Shown here piece after piece: positions 13,483 through 18,959 of a stretch of DNA of 26,992 nucleotides. Every line of letters starts with the position of its first letter. The stretch's first letter is position 1. The translations under genes were made by a program, and so were the position numbers. This DNA is from GCA-002688135 sp964536565 (GTDB lineage: Bacteria; Patescibacteriota; Patescibacteriia; Magasanikbacterales; GCA-002688135): NCBI GenBank assembly GCA_964536565.1, contig CAZHXK010000007.1, positions 1 through 26,992 on the forward strand, given 5' to 3'. The notes under the pieces were generated by a model. It had not been told where the DNA came from, did not search any database, and worked only from the letters and a program-made list of their open reading frames with translations.

Positions 13483-15303
13483 ATGTCAGATAAAATTGAA
13501 AAGCAGCTTTCAGAGGTGATTCAATCCTTGCATTGGATGCACGAACGGCTTGATGGCGTCGAAAAGCGTGTGCAGAAATTGGATGGCGCGACAGCTAAAA
13601 GTGAGGTGTCTGCGCCTGTGGAGGCTGAGGTGACGCATGCAGAGCCAGTAGAAGAGAAGCCAAAGAAATCTTTTGAGGAAACGGTAGGAATGAGGTGGTT
13701 GCCAGCAGTTGGTGTGATCGCGTTGGTGTTTGGTGTCGCATTTTTCTTGAAATACGCATTTGATAGTAATTGGATTGGTGAGACGGGGCGAGTCGTGATG
13801 GGAATTCTGGGTGGTGTTGTATTGTTGGGCGTGGGTGACTTTTTGAAAAAGAAGTATACGGTTTATGCTCAAATTTTGAGTGGGGGTGGTGTTGCGTTGT
13901 TATATCTTTCGATATACGCGTCGTATGCGTGGTATGATATGATCCCGGCGATAGGGGCTCTGGCTGTGATGGGGTTGGTCACGTTGATGGCTGGACTTGA
14001 GAGTATTCGTATTCGTGAACCATCGTTAGCTTTGTTGGGAATTGTGGGTGGTTTTCTCACTCCAGCGTTGCTGTCTTCGGGTGATCCGAATATTAATGTG
14101 TTGTTTCCATATATTTTGCTGTTGAATCTTGGTGTGTTGGGTATTTCATTTTTTCAGAAGTGGCGACATCTTAATGTGGTGGCGTTACTCGGAACGTTGT
14201 TGATGATTGCGTTTTCTGTGGGAGACTTTGATGGAACAAAGGTTGCGTATGTTGCGTATGCGACAGCTTTCTTCCTGACGTTTGTGGCTGCGACTGTATC
14301 GCATAATATTATTCGTAAGAAGACATCGGATGTTTTTGACTCCGTTCTGATTATTGTGAATTCGATGGTGTACTTCGGGGCGGTTGCTACGTTGTATTGG
14401 GAGAATGATATGGGGCTGGCATTTTTCGCCTTTGCGCTTGCTGCGTTTTATTTCTTGGTTGGTGTGTTTTCTCATCACCACAATCCGAAAGACAAACTAC
14501 TTTCTTTGTTCTTGCCTGCATTGGCGGTTGTGTTTATGACGACGTCGTTTGGTTTGATGTTTGATCAGCAGTGGGTGACAATTGCATGGGCTATAGAAGC
14601 ACTTCTGTTTATCTGGTTGTCATTTGAGTTGGGTGTCTACAGCTATAGGATTATGGGATTGATTGTGATGGCGCTGACGGCATGGCGACTGTTGTTGTTA
14701 GAATCTGGTCGCGTAGACTTGGAAACGTTTACTGTTATTTTGAATAGTAGATTCGTTGTGTTCGTGGTGAGCGTGTTGGCGATGGGGGCAGCTGGGTGGT
14801 TGTACGCAAAACATAAGCCGGATACTTCGAAGGCCGAGCATGCGTTGCTGGGAGTCATGATTATTGCGGCGAATTTTTTCGCGGTGTTTGGTATGACATT
14901 GGAAGTACAGACGTATTATGATATTCAGCGTTCCGAGTTGAATCAGACGTTGAGTGCTGAGCGAGCTGTAACTCGATCTGTTGATCCGGTTTCGGGCACT
15001 GAATTTGCAACACTTAATAAACAAGATCGATCTGGATTAACTGAAATTAGAAATAAAAAGCGGTTTGCTACGTCAGTATTGTGGGTGTTATATGCAGCAT
15101 TGCTCGTTATTATTGGATTTATTAGGAAGTCTCGATTGTTGCGAACGGCTGGAATTCTATTTTTCTTCGTCACGATCCTCAAGATTTTCTTAGTTGATTT
15201 GTGGGCGCTTGGACAGTTATATCGTATACTATCTTCAATTGGTTTGGGTGTCGTTCTATTGTCGACATTCTTCCTCTATCACAAATTTAAAGACCGTTTA
15301 TGA
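13483..15303 (+). CDS. DUF2339-type polytopic membrane protein
   Basis: 606 residues. Residues 1-35 look like a short coiled coil (IEKQLSEVIQSLHWMHERLDGVEKRV), followed by an acidic/proline linker to about 65, then a long series of hydrophobic segments. The first membrane block GMRWLPAVGVIALVFGVAFFLKYAF, followed by the glycine-rich VVMGILGGVVLLGVGD and YAQILSGGGVALLYLSIYAS, is the pattern of DUF2339 proteins. A soluble loop (about 470-530) separates the last helices. Biochemical role unknown. Its stop overlaps the start of the next gene (ATGA), so the two are translationally coupled. No Shine-Dalgarno site before the ATG. Confidence 0.85.
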   Translation: MSDKIEKQLSEVIQSLHWMHERLDGVEKRVQKLDGATAKSEVSAPVEAEVTHAEPVEEKPKKSFEETVGMRWLPAVGVIALVFGVAFFLKYAFDSNWIGETGRVVMGILGGVVLLGVGDFLKKKYTVYAQILSGGGVALLYLSIYASYAWYDMIPAIGALAVMGLVTLMAGLESIRIREPSLALLGIVGGFLTPALLSSGDPNINVLFPYILLLNLGVLGISFFQKWRHLNVVALLGTLLMIAFSVGDFDGTKVAYVAYATAFFLTFVAATVSHNIIRKKTSDVFDSVLIIVNSMVYFGAVATLYWENDMGLAFFAFALAAFYFLVGVFSHHHNPKDKLLSLFLPALAVVFMTTSFGLMFDQQWVTIAWAIEALLFIWLSFELGVYSYRIMGLIVMALTAWRLLLLESGRVDLETFTVILNSRFVVFVVSVLAMGAAGWLYAKHKPDTSKAEHALLGVMIIAANFFAVFGMTLEVQTYYDIQRSELNQTLSAERAVTRSVDPVSGTEFATLNKQDRSGLTEIRNKKRFATSVLWVLYAALLVIIGFIRKSRLLRTAGILFFFVTILKIFLVDLWALGQLYRILSSIGLGVVLLSTFFLYHKFKDRL

Positions 15304-16532
15304 AGCGATTTATCATCACAGTATTAGGAAGCTTGTTGGCGTTTCCTGTTTTGGCTGCAGTCGACAGCACGCAGTGGGAGTTTTCGAGAGATATTAATAC
15401 GACGCGATCGGGGCTGACTGTTGTTGAGTTGGATGCACAGGCGTTTGCTAGTATGAAATCAGATGTGGCTGATGTGCGCATTGTTGATGCGGCGGGAGCT
15501 GAGCAGCCGTATGTGTTGCAGGTTGAGAAGGAGGTTAAGCAGTCTTCATTGGCTGGAGCTCGTTTGTTGAATCGTGCATATGTTGCAGACGGCGGGTATC
15601 AGCAATTCGAATTGGATTTGGGAACGACAGGGGTATTGCACAGTCGTGTTGCGATTACGACTCCAGAAGAGAATTTTCAATATCAGATTCAGGTGTATGG
15701 ACGGAATGATGGTGAGTGGAAATTGCTGAAGGGTGGAGGAGTAATGTTTGATTATACAAATGAAGGTGAGAATATTCATGCAGAGCAGTTGTCTGTGTTG
15801 TATCCAGAAAGTTCATTTCGTCATCTGCAAGTTCGAATTTTTTCTGGATCAGAGTTTCAGGTGAGCACAGCGAAGGTATTTGCGACGAAGATACGTAAGG
15901 CTAAGGATGCATCATATGATGTAGTGTTTGATCAGTCAGTGAATGAGGATGGAAATACGGTGATTGATATTGATCTAGGGTATGATCAGCTTCCAGCAAA
16001 TAAAATTACACTCAAAACCAAGGAGAAAAATTTTGATCGGCCTGCGCAAGTGTGGGCACAGAATGATGAGGGTGACTATGATCGCGTGTATGGGAGAGAA
16101 TATTTGTTCAGATACGATACAGATGCATTTGCTGGTGAGAATTTAACACTGGAATTTTCAGATACAAGTGCACAGCATTTACGCGTCGTTGTATTGAATG
16201 GAGATGATACTCCGATTTCGTTTAGTGGCGCGACGGTCTCTGGATCTGTTCGTAGTGTGATTTTTGAGGCGGGTGATGACGAGTATGAATTGCTTTATGG
16301 AAACCCGCGAGCAACTCGCCCAAAGTATGATATTGAGCGTCGATTGAAATTTATCAATGTAGCGAATGCGTCGACTGCAGTGCTCGGAGTTGAGGTGGTG
16401 AACGCTGAGTTTGTGCCTGTACTCGCTCCGTTTACGGAACGCATGCCATGGCTGTTGCCACTCGTTTTAGTTCTCGCTTCGGTGTTATTGATGGGGATGA
16501 TGGTGCGACATTTGAAAGCGGTTCGTAAATAA
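15300..16532 (+). CDS. DUF3999-like secreted, membrane-anchored protein
   Basis: 410 residues, starting inside the stop codon of the DUF2339 gene. A signal peptide is clear (MKRFIITVLGSLLAFPVLAA, cut near residue 20). The body is beta-rich with repeated jelly-roll-like pieces (QFELDLGTTGVLHSRVAITTPEENF, KITLKTKEKNFDRPAQVWAQ, LTLEFSDTSAQHLRVVVLNGDD), and one membrane helix lies near the end (about 383-405) before a basic tail. Length, topology and pairing with a DUF2339 protein fit the DUF3999 family, which is found next to DUF2339 in other bacteria; this is recall rather than alignment. It is probably displayed outside the cell and partnered with the upstream protein. Confidence 0.7.
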   Translation: MKRFIITVLGSLLAFPVLAAVDSTQWEFSRDINTTRSGLTVVELDAQAFASMKSDVADVRIVDAAGAEQPYVLQVEKEVKQSSLAGARLLNRAYVADGGYQQFELDLGTTGVLHSRVAITTPEENFQYQIQVYGRNDGEWKLLKGGGVMFDYTNEGENIHAEQLSVLYPESSFRHLQVRIFSGSEFQVSTAKVFATKIRKAKDASYDVVFDQSVNEDGNTVIDIDLGYDQLPANKITLKTKEKNFDRPAQVWAQNDEGDYDRVYGREYLFRYDTDAFAGENLTLEFSDTSAQHLRVVVLNGDDTPISFSGATVSGSVRSVIFEAGDDEYELLYGNPRATRPKYDIERRLKFINVANASTAVLGVEVVNAEFVPVLAPFTERMPWLLPLVLVLASVLLMGMMVRHLKAVRK

Positions 16533-16541
16533 AAGTGATTT

Positions 16542-16571
16542 AAAAATGACTCCTCAAAGGGTCATTTTTTT
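16542..16571 (+). terminator. Intrinsic terminator after the DUF3999-like gene
   Basis: AAAAATGAC (16542-16550) with GTCATTTTT (16561-16569) and an inner CCT/AGG pairing, then a T run to 16571. Confidence 0.85.
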
Positions 16572-16618
16572 GTTGTAAAAATCGTACAACAGATTAATTT
16601 TTCATCCACATCAGAGCA

Positions 16619-16647
16619 TTGACAAAATGGCCTTTTTATGCTATACT
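16619..16647 (+). promoter_or_regulatory. Strong promoter of the 3D-domain gene
   Basis: TTGACA (16619-16624), 17-base spacer, TATACT (16642-16647): one base from full consensus. The leader to the ATG is about 75 bases and contains AAGGAG at 16685-16690, too far from the start to act as its Shine-Dalgarno site. Confidence 0.85.
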
Positions 16648-16729
16648 ACTGGCGTCTTTGAAAAAACAGAGACATTTTTTTATTAAGGAGATTTAGAAGA
16701 ATTCTGTTGTATTTATTGAATAAAATACT

Positions 16730-17215
16730 ATGTTATCATCACTTATTGCCCAAGCGACAGCAAAGGCCTTAATGATTACAACTGCAGTCTCAACGCTTCC
16801 TGTTGGTGTGCATGCTGTGCCCGAATTGGTGCAGGATACCGCTAAAGATTTCGGAATTGAGGAACGTCTTGCAGAATCATTGCCAGTAGCAGAAGAACGT
16901 GGTTATACAACCTGGGTTGGTACTACTGCGTATTCTTCAGCTATGAATCAGACGGATGATTCCCCATTTATTACTGCCAATCAAACGGTGGTGCGTGATG
17001 GAATTGTTGCTGCAAACTTTTTGCCTTTTGGCACACGTGTGAAAATTCCTGAGCTGTATGGCGACAAGGAGTTTGTTGTGGCTGATCGTATGAACAAGCG
17101 GTATCACAAAAAAATGGATCTGTGGATGCCGACATATGATGCGGCTATCGCATACGGATATAAGTATGTGGAAATTGAGGTTCTTCCTCCCGTAGTCGAG
17201 GTTGCGCGTCGATAA
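16730..17215 (+). CDS. Secreted 3D-domain protein
   Basis: 161 residues. The N-terminus is hydrophobic (LIAQATAKALMITTAVSTLPVGVHA) and likely a signal peptide, cut near residue 29. The 3D domain (about 60-152) carries three conserved aspartates, D76 in NQTDDSPF, D119 in VVADRMN and D130 in KMDLWMP, with AYSS, DGIVAANFLPFGTRVKIP and the closing YVEIEVL strand. This fold is shared with double-psi beta-barrel enzymes such as MltA and resuscitation-promoting factors, so a cell-wall role is likely; catalysis is not shown. In-frame stop at 16721-16723 fixes ATG 16730 as the earliest start. It has its own strong promoter and terminator. Confidence 0.85.
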   Translation: MLSSLIAQATAKALMITTAVSTLPVGVHAVPELVQDTAKDFGIEERLAESLPVAEERGYTTWVGTTAYSSAMNQTDDSPFITANQTVVRDGIVAANFLPFGTRVKIPELYGDKEFVVADRMNKRYHKKMDLWMPTYDAAIAYGYKYVEIEVLPPVVEVARR

Positions 17216-17239
17216 CATGACATATAAAGGAGGCAAGAG

Positions 17240-17260
17240 CACCCCAACCGGGGTGTTTTT
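17240..17260 (+). terminator. Intrinsic terminator after the 3D-domain gene
   Basis: CACCCC (17240-17245), loop AACC, GGGGTG (17250-17255), five T. A TTGACA begins only 6 bases after the T run. Confidence 0.88.
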
Positions 17261-17342
17261 GTTATGTTGACAAAACTCGAAATATGGTCTCACGTGAAAA
17301 GTGTTCTTTAACATTCATTCATGACATGCGAGGTAGGAAGTT

Positions 17343-17705
17343 ATGGGAAATTCGGGTCCGTGGAAGCGAACAGATACTGGTGTTCATCGTGTAGAAATGA
17401 AAAGTCGTCCGGAGCAATTTCGGCATCATACAGATTCGGCTTTAATGGCTTTGCATAGAAGCTATGGAAGTCGCGGTGCGTCTATGCGTAGGCGGGTCAG
17501 CATTAGCCTTGTCGCTCTCCCTTTGAGTGGGATTGCTGCGGTTCTGCTATTTTCTGTCTTGGCTTGGCTTGGATATGTTTTTCTCGCTGGAGTCTTTGTA
17601 ATTTTTTTAGTGGTCGCTCATTCGATGCATAGTAAAGAGAAGTGTGCTGCAGAATCCGCTGTTGTTGAAGCTGAGTTGAATCGTCGTGGTGTTATTCAGA
17701 AGTAG
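17343..17705 (+). CDS. Small membrane protein, two TM helices
   Basis: 120 residues, family unknown. A basic, histidine-rich N-terminal half (about 1-50) precedes two adjacent hydrophobic helices, about 52-72 (VSISLVALPLSGIAAVLLF) and 73-94 (VLAWLGYVFLAGVFVIFLVV), then a short polar tail with KEKCAAESAVVEAELNRRG. The N-terminal part probably stays in the cytoplasm. A Shine-Dalgarno site AGGTAGGAAG precedes the ATG closely. A TTGACA at 17267-17272 lies upstream but the -10 position (TCACGT) is poor. It is followed 64 bases later by another two-helix protein with its own promoter. Confidence 0.65.
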   Translation: MGNSGPWKRTDTGVHRVEMKSRPEQFRHHTDSALMALHRSYGSRGASMRRRVSISLVALPLSGIAAVLLFSVLAWLGYVFLAGVFVIFLVVAHSMHSKEKCAAESAVVEAELNRRGVIQK

Positions 17706-17734
17706 TTGACGGGTTGGAGTACTGGGTGTATATT
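17706..17734 (+). promoter_or_regulatory. Promoter of the 82-residue membrane protein
   Basis: TTGACG (17706-17711), 17-base spacer, TATATT (17729-17734), placed just after the stop codon of the preceding gene. Confidence 0.7.
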
Positions 17735-17769
17735 CTCATTTCAGTTCTCACAAAGGAGTCTCGATAGAT

Positions 17770-18018
17770 ATGGCTACGTTGATATTTGCAGCTGGTGGAA
17801 TTCTTTCGCTTGTGGGTGTATTTAGTATCTTAGGTGCGTTGTGGTATGCGAATGAGGCACGCAAAGATCGTGTGCAGTCTGGTGGTATGAGTGATGAGCG
17901 AGCAGCCCGGAGAGAGATGCATGTATTACACAGTGTTGCTCCTCAATTCGGAGTAGGGTTGTTTGCATTATTGCTGGGGGTGAGTCTCTTAACTATCTCA
18001 TATGTATGTGGCGGGTAA
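17770..18018 (+). CDS. Small membrane protein, two TM helices
   Basis: 82 residues, unknown family. Two helices, about 3-26 (TLIFAAGGILSLVGVFSILGALWY) and 57-79 (APQFGVGLFALLLGVSLLTISYV), connected by a charged loop with ARKDRVQSGGMSDERAARREMH. The two ends probably face the same side. AAAGGAG lies 12 bases before the ATG and a good promoter further upstream. The stop codon is inside the stem of the terminator that follows. It resembles its neighbour in topology but not clearly in sequence. Confidence 0.65.
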   Translation: MATLIFAAGGILSLVGVFSILGALWYANEARKDRVQSGGMSDERAARREMHVLHSVAPQFGVGLFALLLGVSLLTISYVCGG

Positions 18019-18032
18019 GCCCCGCTTTTTTT
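18010..18032 (+). terminator. Intrinsic terminator overlapping the stop codon
   Basis: GCGGG (18011-18015) pairs with CCCGC (18021-18025), then seven T. The TAA stop is in the loop. Confidence 0.8.
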
Positions 18033-18076
18033 CTTACTTGATTAATATGACTGATTTCTATATGCTTGCTGTTCGT

Positions 18077-18148
18077 GGCCAGGTAGCCAAGTGGTAAGGC
18101 AGGGGACTGCAAATCCTCTATTCGTGGGTTCGATCCCCGCTCTGGCCT
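18077..18148 (+). tRNA. tRNA-Cys (anticodon GCA)
   Basis: A full cloverleaf can be drawn. The acceptor GGCCAGG (18077-18083) pairs with TCTGGCC (18141-18147). The D arm includes AGCCAAGTGGTAAGGCA. The anticodon loop CTGCAAA holds GCA. The T arm is GTGGG, loop TTCGATC, CCCGC. The discriminator base is T, as expected for a cysteine tRNA. CCA is not encoded. A terminator-like hairpin follows at 18155-18181. Confidence 0.95.
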
Positions 18149-18154
18149 TGATAG

Positions 18155-18181
18155 AACATCATGCTTGTCATGGTGTTTTTT
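18155..18181 (+). terminator. Terminator after tRNA-Cys
   Basis: AACATCATG (18155-18163) pairs with CATGGTGTT (18169-18177) with one G-U pair, loop CTTGT, then T run. Confidence 0.75.
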
Positions 18182-18212
18182 CTTTTTGTATGCATATTTC
18201 TTATCTCACCCA

Positions 18213-18328
18213 CTATTCGTGGGTAGCCCTCCTGCGTCGGGCCATCTCACTCACTTCACTCGGACATGTAAAGCTATCGCTTTTCATCTCTCTCGTTTCG
18301 TTCGTTCGTCCCATCCCCGCTCTGGCCT
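18213..18328 (+). repeat. Interrupted duplicate of the tRNA-Cys 3' end
   Basis: CTATTCGTGGGT (18213-18224) equals tRNA bases 18118-18129, and ATCCCCGCTCTGGCCT (18313-18328) equals tRNA bases 18133-18148. In the tRNA only TCG separates the two; here 88 bases do. The inserted piece is C/T-rich (CTCACTCACTTCACTCGG, TCGTTTCGTTCGTTCG) and holds a small hairpin AAAGC-TATC-GCTTT (18270-18283). The copy lacks the acceptor 5' strand, D arm and anticodon, so it cannot be a tRNA. Confidence 0.75.
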
Positions 18329-18330
18329 GA

Positions 18331-18360
18331 AAAAATCGTCATCTTGATGGCGGTTTTTTT
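18331..18360. terminator. Terminator before the NUDIX gene
   Basis: CGTCAT (18337-18342), loop CTTG, ATGGCG (18347-18352), flanked by A and T runs so it could act on both strands. The TTGACA at 18362-18367 follows immediately. Confidence 0.75.
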
Positions 18361-18361
18361 A

Positions 18362-18390
18362 TTGACAGGGAGTTTGTTGGATGTTAACGT
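18362..18390 (+). promoter_or_regulatory. Possible promoter of the NUDIX gene
   Basis: Perfect -35 TTGACA, 17-base spacer, but a weak -10 (TAACGT). Confidence 0.4.
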
Positions 18391-18418
18391 TTTTAGGTTC
18401 TTAATAGAGGAGTCTAGT

Positions 18419-18862
18419 ATGAGTAGTTCTCGTGGTTGTGTCGGATTTCTGATTAGAAATCGACATGGTAAGTATTTAGTACAGTTTCGTGACAATGCAC
18501 CAGAGTGCAAGCTGAAGTTGCATTTTGGAACATTTGGTGGACAGATCGACGAGGCTGATGCGGTTGATACTGATGGTTTCGAAATAGTGGATGTTGAGCG
18601 TGTGGCACGTAATTGCGCTGCTCGTGAGTTCGAGGAAGAGCTTGGGGTTGCTGTTACGGTAGATGACTTTCGCTATGTTGGTTTCTTCAACAAGCCTAGC
18701 GGTCCTCCGTTTCATTGTCTTGAGTATCTCCGTACACTGAACTGGAGAGATTTTGATGTTCTCGAGGGGGCGGGCGCGGGGTTTTACACGCCGTATGAGC
18801 TTTCGGTATTAAAGCCGTTTTCTCCGAATGCACGAGAGATGTTTCGCTTATTTGCGATGTAA
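18419..18862 (+). CDS. NUDIX hydrolase with an enlarged Nudix box
   Basis: 147 residues. NUDIX enzymes hydrolyse nucleoside diphosphates linked to other groups. The start strand GCVGFLIRNRHGKYLVQFRD and the metal-binding helix REFEEELGV (69-77) are clear. In the usual box about 13 residues lie between the first Gly and the REUxEE helix; here GG at 40-41 and R69 are separated by about 27, with an acidic insertion (DEADAVDTDGFEIVDVE). Substrate cannot be told. The start at 18419 is chosen because GAGGAG precedes it; an in-frame ATG at 18344 lies inside the upstream terminator and is rejected. A terminator follows directly. Confidence 0.85.
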   Translation: MSSSRGCVGFLIRNRHGKYLVQFRDNAPECKLKLHFGTFGGQIDEADAVDTDGFEIVDVERVARNCAAREFEEELGVAVTVDDFRYVGFFNKPSGPPFHCLEYLRTLNWRDFDVLEGAGAGFYTPYELSVLKPFSPNAREMFRLFAM

Positions 18863-18868
18863 GTTACC

Positions 18869-18890
18869 AAGGTCTACGGGCCTTTTTTTT
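18869..18890 (+). terminator. Intrinsic terminator after the NUDIX gene
   Basis: AAGGTC (18869-18874), TACG tetraloop, GGCCTT (18879-18884), then T run to 18890. Confidence 0.85.
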
Positions 18891-18896
18891 AATGGG

Positions 18897-18924
18897 TTGA
18901 GGTGGTAAGATTTGATTCTAATAA
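18897..18924 (+). promoter_or_regulatory. Possible polA promoter
   Basis: TTGAGG (18897-18902), 16-base spacer, TAATAA (18919-18924), placing transcription start after 18930 and before the chosen polA start codon. Confidence 0.45.
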
Positions 18925-18959
18925 GTGGATCCTGGATTACGTCTGGGATGATAGATTCT

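Noticed and set aside
18213..18328. A second tRNA gene with an intron
   Set aside because: Only the T arm and acceptor 3' strand are present; no acceptor 5' strand, D arm or anticodon arm can be found upstream.
18091..18347. Two small frames over tRNA-Cys and its broken copy
   Set aside because: They cover the tRNA and repeats, have no Shine-Dalgarno site and encode low-complexity residues.
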